Assembly (NCBI GenBank): GCA_009103225.1
Contig: RHPI01000797.1
Span: 569,764 to 633,763 of the forward strand
Direction of reading: 5' to 3'
DNA length: 64,000 nucleotides
From: Chlorokybus atmophyticus
Taxonomy: Eukaryota > Streptophyta > Chlorokybophyceae > Chlorokybales > Chlorokybaceae
Both the position numbers and the translations under genes were made by a program. Shown here piece after piece: positions 1-11,832 of this stretch (its first letter is position 1; each line of letters begins with the position of its first letter). The notes below the pieces were generated by a model that worked only from the letters and a program-made list of their open reading frames with translations, had not been told where the DNA came from and did not search any database.

Positions 1-190
1 TGGCGGTCGCTGCGTTAGCAGCGCCGCCATGCGGCCGATATCGACTTGAGACTCATGAGACTCATGAGTCTCATATCGATATCGGTGTTAAATAACATAA
101 CACCTTATTAGGGCCTATAAAAGCCCTAATACGACTTGAATGGCTGTGTTTATCCCGTTGGGACCCTTATTTCTCAATAAATAAGGGCGG
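1..190. repeat. Run of consecutive hairpin-forming inverted repeats
   Basis: Five separate inverted repeats lie end to end: 1-12/19-29; an imperfect palindrome at 35-85 built on GATATCGA and GACTCATGA; 84-90/98-104 (GGTGTTA/TAACACC); 107-114/123-130 (ATTAGGGC/GCCCTAAT); and 164-172/179-187 (CCCTTATTT/AAATAAGGG). No gene is recognised here. Such runs occur in organelle spacers and in foldback elements, but nothing in the sequence decides the origin. Confidence 0.6.
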
Positions 191-912
191 GGAATCGCAT
201 AGCGGTAGCACTCCGTCACAGAAATGATCTCCACCCCAGAATGTAATAATGTTTGGCCAGTTGTTGTCCCCCGGCATTGACTTACATTCAGTCATTCACG
301 ATTTTCAGGGGGGACTAAAAACATGAGCGCTCACGCTCCATTTGGCGAAGTGGGGTTCCATCTGCTCGATAGTCTCCTCGGGAGATCAAACCACCTCTCA
401 ACCAATGCTCTGACGAAACGGGTAGCCCCCTCTGCTAGAACACATTTTTGGCACAGCTCATTAATAAGGTCTGCATGTAACCCCATCCTGGGAGTGCTGG
501 TGGCTCAGGGGTTCCCTTTCGAGTAACCAATGTCATGGAGTGTATGCTGCCATCCAGCATGTTAGCCAAGCTGGGCAAGAGAGCAAGCTTAGCATTGGCA
601 TTAGCATAACATGGTTTCCTTTGCTATAACTGCATAGTTGCTGCGTTTTCGCAAGGCTTGCATCGACTCCCATAATGCCGTCCCGCAAGATGTTGCGACA
701 ATTCGGTGTCTCACAAGATCTACCTTCAAACTAGTGTGCTTGTAGCATTTACTCAGCAACCTGGAACAATCAGCATTGCAACCGTCAACTTTGCACTTCC
801 GCCCGCTACAGGTGAGTCAAAATTAAGTTAGCAATTAGTAGCACATTACAATAAGTAGTACGCAGGCTCAGCACGTTAATGCAGCATGCAGTAACACATT
901 ACATAGTAGGGC

Positions 913-1341
913 TTACTTGGGAAGTTCGGCGTTTTTCTTTTCCACACCGTTGGAAATGGGTTTCGGCAAGTCAGGCTGCATTCGCAACATTGTAATGGAC
1001 GGAGCCGGACATAGATTGCGGATTTTGTAAACTTCATGGCGAATCCGTTTATGTGTTATGTCTGTAGCCGAAATATTGTTGCAACCTATCACAAACGGCA
1101 CTCCGCCGGTGACAATTGTGAGCATTAAATCCTTAACAACGTCAAAAATTCGGCGTTGACATAATAAAAGACCTAAGTTGTGAAAAAGGCATGTGTAAAT
1201 CGTGATTACACTTGTAACCAAATCATTAACAAAGCAACTATACTCCCCAACGCAATTGAGGACGCGGCGACAGTATGAAAAAGCATTAACGCTGCATGCA
1301 AAAGCTACACAGATCATCATGTATGTTGTGGTCGGTTTCAT
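913..1341 (-). CDS. Unassigned reading frame, 142 residues
   Basis: The frame starts at a true ATG and runs 142 codons without interruption in AT-rich DNA. The first 21 residues are hydrophobic and could act as a signal peptide (MKPTTTYMMICVAFACSVNA). The C-terminal part is basic and polar. No family is recognised and no splice sites were confirmed. The frame ends about 120 bp downstream of a large palindrome (1463-1503) when read in its own direction. It may be a transposon remnant or a chance frame. Confidence 0.15.
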   Translation of the reverse strand: MKPTTTYMMICVAFACSVNAFSYCRRVLNCVGEYSCFVNDLVTSVITIYTCLFHNLGLLLCQRRIFDVVKDLMLTIVTGGVPFVIGCNNISATDITHKRIRHEVYKIRNLCPAPSITMLRMQPDLPKPISNGVEKKNAELPK

Positions 1342-1462
1342 TAATAGTACGAGAATGTATCCTTAACAAGCTGTGTGTTACGATCATTACTTTGCATTGT
1401 TACAAACCTTAAAAAGTTAATGACCTCATCATTGCCAAGTTCAACCCCGCGCCCTATATATG

Positions 1463-1503
1463 GCTTGCCCCGCGGCCTGCTAGTAGCAGGCCGCGGGGCA
1501 AGC
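1463..1503. repeat. Perfect palindrome, 20-nt arms, 1-nt spacer
   Basis: Arm 1463-1482 (GCTTGCCCCGCGGCCTGCTA) is the exact reverse complement of 1484-1503, with a single G between them. The GC-rich arms contrast with the AT-rich surroundings. Confidence 0.9.
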
Positions 1504-1754
1504 AAGTACATGTAGAAGGCTGCTACTTGCATGTCTTATAATTAGTACTAGCACATGAGTTAAAGACTTCCCCAACGCCGCAAACAATCCTGCCGAAACA
1601 GGTGGCGCAAAGAACTTAATGCAGAAACATCTACCAGCAATCAAACGCTACGATCGGACGGGACGGCAGGTCTAACACATTCTTCATCCTCAAGTCACTC
1701 GCATCCCCGTAATTTCCTTCACGATTATGTATTAAGAATAAAAACACGTGTACC

Positions 1755-1935
1755 GGTAGCCGTATATATATACATATATATATACATACGGCTCCGGCTT
1801 ATACATGTATATACATCCAACTATATATATATAAGGATGTATATGCATATATGTGTATACTGTCTGCAGCTGCAACAATATACCGGTATCGGTAGCCGTG
1901 TATATAAATATATATATATATACACACATATATAT
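1755..1935. repeat. TA/CA low-complexity tract
   Basis: Runs of TATATA and CATATA alternate with copies of CCGGTAGCCGT and its complement, giving a locally self-complementary tract. It has no coding potential. Confidence 0.7.
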
Positions 1936-2470
1936 GCAGCTGTTGGTGCATGCGTTGCGTGATACATGCATGCAATCCATTTAACACTTCTGCGGCACGT
2001 GAGACAATTGAGGCAGCCGTTTAACATGTCATATTAGTTACCAATGCAATCAATGAATGCATCTTGTGTCGTTGTAGTCTGGTTAATTAGTGCTTAGGTC
2101 TTAGGTCGGAGGATGACTTGTTAACCCAACCAGCTCGTCCGCACAAGTTCGAAACTCGGTGACGAAGTCGCGAACCCCACTGCGTTACAACTTTTTGGGT
2201 TTTTGCGCGTCGCAAACTGCGGCCATAACAAATTGGTTTAGATCACGCATTAAGTTGGATCCCCTTAATATATAATATAACTAAAAATTAGTACAAGATG
2301 TGGATATTAGTAAGTTTAAAAAAGAAGGGTATTAAACTTGATGCACACCAACTACTTAACTTTAATGGTAGCTAATTACCAAATACATTGTGGCTGCAGC
2401 ACGAAAAAATTCAAATTCCGATACGTTGCTTACATGCGGATCCCTAATTAAGTTATAGCTAAATCTCCAT

Positions 2471-3679
2471 TTAAGTTGAGGGCAAGGCCAACATTTGGGA
2501 CTGTTGGGGGGCCATTTCTACCGGTGCTACCGCGTGTGGGTAGCACAAAAGTCTCCGCTGGTATTTCAGTGCCGTGCACCCATTCTTAGTGCAATATTGA
2601 GAAACTGCCAAAGCACACAGCTTGACTGCAAGTATTCTTTCATGCTGTACAATGCAGCACACAACGCATCTGAGACTCCATTTTGCGGCCTCTTCCCCCT
2701 TGTGGTACCCGCAGTACTTTCCTCCTTTGTTTGTTATCCCATACACAGTAGCCCCGATCGGAATGCGCGTGCAACCATCCACCGTACAATGCCTTTTAGT
2801 GTCCTTTCTTATGCGGTAATCCCACTCTTGATGGGAGCAAAGAACAAGGGTTTTTGTGAGGCAGTCACCCGCAGTGCACCACTGCAACCCGTCAAGCATG
2901 CAGCCAAACGACCATAAGGGCCGCAACATACGCCTCACGGGCTGGCAAGCGTGCAGGCACGACACAAAACACATCAGACGACTTGAAGTTGCACGACCCA
3001 AGGCGCACCGTTTGCCAGGCGTCTTACAGGAGCTTTACTCCAACCATGCAAAGCAGCAATGTGCTGCCCACAGTGTTGCACATTACCTGGTGGTGATATA
3101 CACGTGCACTGTACTGTGTGATGTATACTGAAAAGGGCAGCATGGCGGCGGCGTCTGTGCCTTCGGCGGCTTCTGGTGGACAGGGCAGCGCCTGCTTCAG
3201 CGGGAGCGGTCGCTGCTTGCGACGACGCAGAAGCATCATGCTCATCCTGAATGCGTCATCCTGGCCTGAAGTGACGTGAAAGCTGTCGCAAGCTGACGGC
3301 TTTGATGGAGTGGACAAGCGCAGGAGTGGGCATGCAGTGGGTTGATCGCAGCCTGGCATTGCGACGCAGCCCTGAAATGGGCAAGCTTCGTGGCTATGAA
3401 CGTGTCGTAGACCTCCGCCCTTGGTGGTGGTGGTTTGAGCGAGGCGGCTGCCGCTGGCTGAGCATGCGCTTGCTTGCGTGATTCAGCCATGCTGTCGTGC
3501 AGCACAGCGCTTGAGGGAGCAGGTTTACTGGTTGTGACGGCTTTAGCTTGAGGCGAAGGAGTTGCAGCTGCGCCTACCGACCGCAGCTGCCGCCCTTGGA
3601 AGCGACCAGCTTTGACGCTGGGATTCACAGAGGTGCGTGTATAATCTAGCCGTAGCATGCAAGTGACCGCTTTTGGCAA
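2471..3679 (-). CDS. Putative zinc-binding C-x4-C...C-x2-H repeat protein (gene model incomplete)
   Basis: Several minus-strand segments look like exons of one gene. An Ala/Pro-rich segment from about 3679 ends in a helical stretch near 3390. A second segment follows an acceptor near 3260 and may end at a CAG/GTAATG donor near 3095. The last two each carry a Cys/His motif. At about 2790-2700 the spacing is C-x4-C-x19-C-x2-H, within GCTRIPIGATVYG...KYCGYH. At about 2600-2540 it is C-x4-C-x10-C-x2-H (YCTKNGC...LLCYPH). The pattern resembles EsV-1-7-type repeats of algae and large DNA viruses (canonical C-x4-C-x16-C-x2-H) but differs in the middle spacing. Exon edges, start and stop are unresolved, so the span is approximate. 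Function is not inferred beyond possible metal binding. Confidence 0.3.
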
Positions 3680-4046
3680 TGTAAAAGGGCATTGCCTTGT
3701 TCAGTGTTGCAGTTGTCACCACAACTCGCCTTCTGTTGCTTGGCTGCGCCGTAGTATGTTCGTTTGCCTGCTGTTCTGTGCATGGGCGTCAACAAGCTGT
3801 CACGTTGGGCTGTGCCTCCTTCGCAGCACAGCCCATTTTGGCATCACTACGGCTACTGTCTTATTGCAAGCGCAGCAATGCTATGCAGTTGTAGTGCATG
3901 CTGCATTCTGAAGTCTTGTCTGTTGGTCTCTCAGTCGGTTGTGCACCAACACAGAACTTGTCTTTAAGCAACCTTGAACACCAGTAGCTTGCCTCACAGT
4001 TCAATCAGGCTGAAGCCTTACCCTTGTCGTCTGTGTAGGCCAGGAC

Positions 4047-7000
4047 ATGGCGTGCGACTACAGCCTGTTTCAGGATCCGGAGAAATTCCGTGATCCTGAA
4101 AGCGGAACTCCATCTCCAAACAGTACTACATTCCATGATGCTCTGCTCGACGAGTCACCAGGCACGCGGCCAGCAGAGCGGTCCACAGCAGCAGCAGCAG
4201 CAGCAGCTGCCAACATCAGGTCGCTGTCGCTACCATTGAAGCAGCTCTCGTCTTTGGGCCGTGCCGGTACCCGTGAGGAAGAGCAAGAGGTCCAGAAGAG
4301 CTTTCCCAAAACGGACACACCTCCCTCAGCCACGCACGGCGAGTATCACCGTGCGGCCACCATCGGCGCACGTGCTGACGGCCGTCCCTCACCTTATACT
4401 GCTGCCAGCACCATTGCCAAGCGCAATGCATCAAGCAGCGTGGAGCTCAGCCAGTCAGGCGTGGCGCACGTTGAATTCTCAACGCAACATTCGTCCTCGC
4501 GTATCCCTTCTCCCATCAGGCAGCCATCCAACTTGCTGTATGGCACCGTATCCACTGAAGGGCCAGCAAGTCTACAGCACCTGGAACCTGTCAGTATCGG
4601 TGGGCCTCAAGCAGGGCCTGCCGTTCTCCCTCGTGACAAGGACAATGATGACGCAGAAGAGCAGAAGGGCTCGCTTCTCATATCACTCAAGGACTGGCTC
4701 TCCCCTCATGCTGCTTCTCTTGGGTCCGCTTCCGCAGGGTCTGGTGCGCAACAGTCGTGTGTGTGTGTATGTACTGTGCTATTGTGTTACGTACTTGTGA
4801 CAATTGTTTTTTGAGCAGCAGTTGCCAGCACTGTTGCGTGCAGGGCAAGTTGCCTAGCTTTGTGCTGATCACGCGGCATGCATTGCAGTTCGTATGAGGC
4901 TGATGGAGATTCGCGCGTATGCACAGAAGCTAAAAAGATTGAAGGTGCCTTGCTTTGCATATCTTAGCAATGAGCATGTACCTGGAGTATCTAAACCAAT
5001 CGTCGTAGGTTGCACCGCCCCCATGCTCAATCACATGGCAAGATTTCACGTATGTACAGCGCGTCAAGTATGAACACGAGGTGAGGCACCTACCCACACA
5101 GACGCGCGCACACAAACTCGCGCATGCACATGCACGCACACTCGTGCACGCGCTTGCAAACACAAGGTTGCACGCGTGCGAGTCCTTTCGTGTGCTTGTA
5201 AGCTTGCACACACGTGCCAGCACACCTCTCCGTACTCACAGACGTGTGCACATAGGCATTGGTGTGCACGACGTGAGACATGTATACACGCTTTCACACA
5301 CATGCATGCATGTCAGTGTGTGAGCGCGTATGTGTACATGCACGCAAGAGCTGGCGACAGCTGAAAGTATGGCGGCCACAGATTGTTTCCACTGTGTATA
5401 GGAAATCTATGCACATTGACAAATGTTATCTTGCAGGTGGTTGACGTTCCCAAGGCCGTAGTAAAGTTCTTCAAGAAGTTGCTGTGCATGTCTCACCATA
5501 TCAAGGAGCCCGTGTTGCACAAGTTAACTGGGTTTACAGGCCCCTCTGACAGGCTACTTGTCCTCGGTATACAAAGTCTGGTGCACTGCATTGCTCGCCA
5601 GTGTATTGTAAATTTGCTCTCCTGCTAACTGCGTGACTCAGGTCCACCGGGTAGCGGTCGCAGCACCTTCCTTGCAACCATTTCTCAAAGGCTCCAACAG
5701 GCGCACATAGGCAAAGTCTCAGGCCGCATTCTCTACCGGGGTGGAGATGCGACTGCGTCAATTGTCAGGTCTTCAAAGTTGATGAGTGATGTGTTAAAAT
5801 TGTCCATCCGACTAACAGCATCTTGTTGAACAGAACTGTGGCATACATCTCTTCGTGTGATGAGCATCACGCCAAACTAACTGTCCGCGAGACCCTGGAC
5901 TTTGCCGGTTATCTTCTAGTTCCAGATAATGTGGTGTTGGGCAAAGCAATAAAGCAGACGACCCCAGAGTTAGCGGTTGTTGTGGGTAGAAGCCGAACAG
6001 ATGTTGCCTTGGAGGTAAGCGTTCAGCTTGTACTTATTGGTTGTCTTCTCTCAGAAGGACAGTTCAATATGGCAGTGGTGGCAGACAGAGCGACTATCAA
6101 CTGAGAATGGACACTGTAATGCTTGCGTGCGCGCAGTTGTTCGCGTTGAAGTTGGTGGCAAACTCGCTTGTGGGCGATGCATATCATCGTGGCATATCTG
6201 GTGGTGAGCTGCGACGCCTGAGCTTTGCCGAGGTACCAATTAGGCTGTGACCTGCGAGGCTTGAGTCAGTGTGTGCACGGGCTACTAGTTGCCACCCAAG
6301 TCATTAGCAAGTGTTGGCAGTCTTGACACTCTATGCAGGTCGCGTTTGCTGACCACCTTGTGAAAACTTGCAGATGGCAATCTCTGGCGCCCCTGTCATC
6401 TGCGTGGACGAGCCAGTGCGCGGACTTGACACACCCATCGCTGTGTTCATCCTGCAGATGCTGCGTGTTTTTGCAGAGCAGCTGGACTTTTCAATTGTTG
6501 CAGGCATGACCAGTGCCACAGACGAGATGTACTCTTGTTTCAATCTTGTCTTGGTTCTTGTCAAGGGACGCAGCGCCTACTTTGGACCGGCCCAAGGCAA
6601 GACCTGCTGTACCAAGTCTACAGAATGCTACAAGACCACAAGGCCTAACAGCTTGTGTATGGTTTTCCAGACGCGGCGTCATACTTTTCTTCATTGGGGT
6701 TTTTCCGCCCACAAAATGTTCAAGTGGCAGACTTCCTGGACCTGGTCGTGCAGGACATAGGTCGTACCCTTATCAAACCACAAATTGATCCCTCAACTGT
6801 TCCAGCCACGCCCATACAGTTTGCTGAGGCTTACCAGGTACTTTGTCACCTTAATGGCCCCTGTCACACATTCCCACTGCAGATCTTGCAGTGTATGTTC
6901 CATCTTTCCCTCTCTATCATGCCACTGTGTTTGACTAAGTGTGCTCACGGTTCGCAATGCACGCAGAGGTCTTCACATGCTAGCTCTGCTGCAAGGACGA

Positions 7001-10000
7001 TTGAAGCACAACTACAACTGCAAGGCTCCCCAACACACCCTCAGACACCCTCATACCGCGAGAAAAAGTACGCCAGGCCTTACTTCAGCCAATTCAGAAC
7101 AGTGCTCTTCCGGCAACTGCGCTTGTCTACGCGCAAACTTAATTTGCTGACAGGTACAGTTACAAGGTACTTCTGTCCAGCAGGCTGCTGGACAGAAGTA
7201 CCGCACAGCATTACGTGCGCTGTTGGCTGCATTATTCAACGCTGCACGGGCTTGAAGCTGTGCTTGCAGTTGCACGTCAACTGTGCATACCGCTCTGTCT
7301 TCAACCATAACTTGTGTGCGCAGCACGCCTTGCAAACTATATTGTTGTCGGCTTGCTAGCGGGCTTCATGTGGTTCCAGACGGGTCTTAGTTTCAACGGC
7401 TTCTTTACCAGGGTGATGCATCTGAGCAGTCGTGCTTGTTGCTGCTGGCATGGTTCGATGTGTCTTCAGTTACATGAACTACATCGGCTTCTGCAGGCTG
7501 GCTACCTGTTTTTCATTGCCACATTTCTTGTGAACACATCCTTTACTCAAATGACCATCCTGTACACGCAACGGGCCGCTTTCTATAAGCAAGCGCACGC
7601 CAAGTTTTTCCGTACATCAGCGTTTTTCCTGGCATTTACCATTGAGGACATCGTGTGGACCTTGGTGACAACCTTTACATATGGGACCATCGCCTACTGG
7701 TTAGTAGGTAAGCTGCGTTGGTTCTATCCAGTAGTGGTAGTCACTGTGTTACCTGTGTGTTGTGTGCATGTGCCCTGCTTCTGGACTGAGTTGCTCACTA
7801 TGTCGTCTCATCACAGGGTTGCATCATAGGGGTGCTCAGTTCTTCTACTTCCTGTTCATGCTGCTGGCTGCGGACTTGCAGCTGGCGGCCTTGCACAGGT
7901 TTCTTGGGGTTATCTCCCCAAGCATTGAGGTGGCGCAGTCCATTGGACCCGTCCTCAATGGAAGCATGCTGTTCCTCTCTGGCTTTGTACTTATCAGGAC
8001 TGCCATCCCTAAGCCTTGGATATGGGCGTACTGGGTGAGTTGATAAGCAAGCCACTCTCGGGTAGTCACCACCAGCAGTGGCAATGGTGTATCGCTATTG
8101 ATGCTTGTATGAATGAAGTGTATTAACAGTTTGATTGCCACCGCATGCAGATTAATCCTCTCCGTTATGTGATTGAGGGTTGGTTTATCAATGAATTCAA
8201 GGGCGAAACCGTGACGCTTACCCCTCCCCCTACCCCTCCACCGCAAGTTGATGGCGGCGTGCTGATCGGCACTGTCTTTGGAATGACTACAGTCACGGCT
8301 AGTCGCATGTGGCTGGATGTTGCGGTTGTGTGGATATATTACTTCTTCTGGGTTGTTCTTGGAACAGCCGGTTTGCGCTTCATGCGCTATGACTACAAGC
8401 AATGGCGCAAAGGCCTGGTAAGGTTAAGCACTGGTGCAGCGCTCAGGAGACAAGAGTTCCGCATTGATGCCTTGTATTTGTGTGTACTTGTTGTGCTGCA
8501 AGTATTTGCATGATTTACCCAATGCTACAAGACATCTTATTGCATTTGGCAACAACCTCTTGATTGACCATTGCAAGCATTGCCTAGCGACAACAGCTTA
8601 TCAAGTTGTTGGCTGCAGGTGCTTGAAAAAGACGACCGAGCAGCGTGGTTGCTTGAGCGCCAACCCTCTGAAATTGATCGCCTGGAACCCCCTCCCTTTG
8701 TGCACGAGCAGTTCGTCCCGGCGTGCTTTACCTTTCTCCACGTTTCCTACATACTACCACAGTCCGAACGAGATGCTTTTGGCAACAAACAGGGCCTGCA
8801 AGCCATGCCGGTTGTGTCAGACATCAGTGGCTATGCTTTGCCCGGCAAAATTACCGGCATCTTGCATCCAAGCGGCGGTGGCGCATCCACCCTTCTTGAC
8901 GCGTTGTCGCACCGCAAGGTACTTCGCCAATGGGATGTGGCTACGCAATCCTCATATGAAATCAGTGCGCTGCTGTGTAGTGTTGTAGGCTGATGCCTCA
9001 TGCAATGCAGAGTCACGGCACAGTCTATGGTGATATCAGGATCAATGGCAAAGTTGTTGGACCCGAGTATAAACGGATTCTTGGGTATGCCGAACAGTTT
9101 GAAAACCAGCTAGCCCGTGCGACTGTTCATGAGGCTGTCGAGTTCAGTGCCCACTTACGCTTGCCTGCTTGCGTTCCGGAAACATCCAAGCACGCGATGG
9201 TGGAGGTTGTTATGTCAATCATGGGCCTGATCCCGTATGCTAACCGCCCTATTGGGCAACAAGATGATGTTGGCATCCCAGCAGGTGTGTCAATGACGCA
9301 GCGTCATTAAACACGCATGGTGTGCTTGCAAGCTTGACGCAATGCTCATGAACACCTATCACAACAGGAGTTCGGAGGCGTTTATCCATTGCCGTGGAGC
9401 TTGTGGCAAACCCTTCCATACTGTTGTGCGATGAGCCCACCACGGCGCTTGACACAGCAGCAGCACTGACCATTATGGAGGTGATTAAGCAAGTTGCGGT
9501 CACGGGACAACGCACGGTGATGTGCGCCGTCCATCAGCCTATCCGAGAGATTGTGGAGCTGTTTGACTACGTGCTGATAATCACAGCTATCGGCCGCTGC
9601 GCTTACTTCGGCCCGGTCGGCAAAGATGCTTGCCATGTCAGGGCATATTTCGAGCCGCTACTACCCGACCAGGTGTTTCCGGAACGCAACCTGGCAGACG
9701 TTGTGTTGGAGTTGGCATCCTTTGAGGAGGGTGAAATGGTCGCACGCGCATGGGAAAGATCGGAGCAGTATTGCACGGTGCTGCATGAGCTTGGTACAGA
9801 CACTTCACACGATTCAAATGCTGCCGGCATTCTTATCGTATCCGCTGAGCTGCGCAATGCGCCCTTTATTCTACCACCACGCCCTGGATATGTAGCTCAA
9901 GTGGGGCACTTAACTCTGCGCACGCTTCGCGACAACTGGCGCAACACGTACTTCATCTTGTGTCGCTGGAGCGCGGTGTGCATCTTGGGCTTTGTTATGG

Positions 10001-11256
10001 GGACCCTGTTCTTCCGTCTGCCTCTATCACAAGTAAGTATATATACTTATGCGATGGTTGCAACTGTTGGGGTGCTTCTGTGTCCTTTGCTGCGTGCAAG
10101 GACTAATTCCTAAGCTTCGCACAGACTCCCTCAGACTCATCAGGAACGCGGGGCCGTGTTGGGTTCTGGTTTAACCTTGCAGGTATAACTATGAAAAAAT
10201 GCAGCCACCACAAAGGCATGATGGCTGTTTGCTGATGATACGCAATGACAGTGATGGTTTGCTAGATCACGGCTGACAAGCCGCGTGGTATGTTGTTGCT
10301 TTGCAGCCATGCAAGTGGGAACAGAACTGCTGGCGGCCAATCCAATATACGATCAGAAGCCAGCCTACTTCCGAGAGCGCGCGTCCGGGACGTACTCGCT
10401 GATGGCATTCAACATCGCCACGTTTCTTGGTGATGTGCCGTACTTCCTTGTCGGACACACGCTGTTCTTCTCGCTGTACTACCCACTGGCTGGCATGAAC
10501 TCCAAGTTTGGTCGCATCATGGGTTCATATTGGATCAACGCACTCTTTTCCTGGATGCTTGTGTGTCAAGGCCAGCTGTTCGCCATCATCGCAAGCGACA
10601 AAGCCCAAGTGGCTATCATGGGTCCTCCTGCCGCTAACGCGTACGTGCACGTGTGTTGCTACTGCACGCATCTGTGTGCCATCAGCGTGGCTCCAGTACA
10701 ACACAAGCATCCTTTGAGAGAAACCTTTCAACTTGCTGTCGTGCAGCCTGTACGAGACACGCTTACTCCTACTGACATTCTGATGTCCCTCTGATTTGCA
10801 GAGTGGCCCTAACTGGTGGCTTCCTAATCACACAGTCACAGATACCAAAGGTTCTGGTAAGTTATAATACTGTGTGTATAAAAAAGAAGCTAGCAGAATT
10901 AACACTATAACAGCTGCACGCAGCATGCATTGAGTTTAGGGTCGTGGGTGAGTAAGTTCTAAGTGTGCTTGCAGGTCTGGCTATACTGGGCATCGCCTCT
11001 GCATTACTACATGGAGGCCGTCAGCTCCGTGGAGTTGCACGGACGCACGTTCAGGTGCGAGGGGCCTCCAACCCCTTTCCCGCAGAACTGTGTGCCAGGC
11101 ATTGAGTTCCCAACGGGCGACGCTGTCCTCGCAGCCTACGACTGGAAGTTCAGTCACCTTGGCCGCGACATCGCAATACTGGCGGGCTTCGCCGTTTTCC
11201 TCATGTTTGTGGCTAAGCCGCTTGCACTCAAGTTTGGCAATCCTGTCTTGCGCTAA
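4047..11256 (+). CDS. Full-size PDR-type ABC transporter (ABCG), both Walker A motifs degenerate
   Basis: More than 20 exons encode NBD1-TMD1-NBD2-TMD2, the layout of fungal and plant pleiotropic drug resistance transporters, which move lipids or hydrophobic compounds across the plasma membrane. The ATG at 4047 opens a Ser/Ala-rich cytosolic region. NBD1 has GPPGSGRST (5642 onward), signature ISGGELRRLS (about 6190) and Walker B VICVDEP (about 6395). TMD1 exons follow from about 7070 to 8420, starting with the family's pre-membrane segment (ARPYFSQFRTVLFRQLR). NBD2 has PSGGGASTLL (about 8870), AGVRRRLSIAVELVANPS across an intron at about 9285-9368, Walker B ILLCDEP and the H-loop CAVHQP (about 9527). 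TMD2 runs from about 9900 to the TAA at 11254-11256. Intron phases checked at several junctions agree. The Walker A lysine is Arg in NBD1 (5659-5661) and Ala in NBD2 (8883-8885), while the Walker B glutamates are kept. Family assignment is certain; substrate is unknown. Confidence 0.93.
7166..7202. repeat. Perfect intronic palindrome, 18-nt arms
   Basis: Arms 7166-7183 and 7185-7202 (GGTACTTCTGTCCAGCAG and its reverse complement) are separated by one G. They lie in the ABC transporter intron that begins just after the AATTTGCTGACAG exon end. Confidence 0.9.
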
Positions 11257-11281
11257 GGGTGCTACAAGCATCCTTAGCGCA
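11249..11281. repeat. Hairpin spanning the ABC transporter stop codon
   Basis: TGCGCTAAGGGTGCT (11249-11263) pairs with AGCATCCTTAGCGCA (11267-11281) with one G-T mismatch and a 3-nt loop. The left arm contains the last codons and the TAA stop, so the right arm looks like an inverted copy of the gene end. Confidence 0.85.
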
Positions 11282-11335
11282 GAGTGTGGTGTGTGCGTCA
11301 CATCTGGAGTGTATGTTCTGTACCATACTGCCTGG

Positions 11336-11364
11336 CTTCAGTGCAACCTTCGGTTGCACTGAAG
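11336..11364 (+). repeat. Hairpin with UUCG-type loop in the ABC transporter 3' region
   Basis: CTTCAGTGCAACC (11336-11348) is perfectly complementary to 11352-11364, with TTC between. As RNA this gives a C(UUCG)G tetraloop on a 12-bp stem, an exceptionally stable hairpin about 80 nt after the stop codon. Confidence 0.8.
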
Positions 11365-11832
11365 CAGTGATCAATAGCCAAGGCAGCTCGTGTTCTCCTC
11401 CCTTCGCTCTGTAACCCTGTGATATAACCCCTGCTAGTTGTGTCATGGTCAGCTACTGACTGCACGCAGCCAGCTGCTGGCTGACTGCCGCAGCCCCTTG
11501 TGGTGACTCTGTTGGTTTGGGGATCTTGTAACTCGTACGAGTGGACCAGGTAGCAGAAAGGTTGAAGGTTTCATCGTAGGCCATTCTTGCTGCCGTTGTG
11601 ATGTTGACAAGCTCTTTGGTTAGTGATGGTGGTGTGAAAACAGCAATAAGGAGGCTTGCTCTATGACGTGACATGTGATGTATGAGACGAAGCTGAGCTG
11701 CGCGTGCTCATGTGATCGCCTCGCACAGTGCGAGAGCATTGAAGCAGCTACTGGTACACGTATAATGCGTTCCCATAAAGAGTACATTCGTACAAGCAGG
11801 GTTCTCATCAACGTATGGCCCCAGCTGTGTAA

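Larger units (their letters stand above)
191..2470. other. Gene-poor AT-rich stretch
   Basis: No recognisable gene is seen. Contents are a 20-nt-arm palindrome at 1463-1503, an unassigned minus-strand reading frame at 913-1341 and low-complexity TA/CA sequence at about 1755-1935. In the latter, the words ACCGGTAGCCGT and ACCGGTATCGGTAGCCGT recur on either side of TATATA runs. The segment 2030-2460 is AT-rich and featureless. Confidence 0.5.

Noticed and set aside
1732-2027. Tyr/Ile/Cys-rich minus-strand frames
   Set aside because: They come from TATATA/CATATA repeats.
5060-5330. Several overlapping Ala/His/Cys/Arg-rich frames
   Set aside because: They are translations of an alternating CA/GC-rich intron of the ABC transporter.
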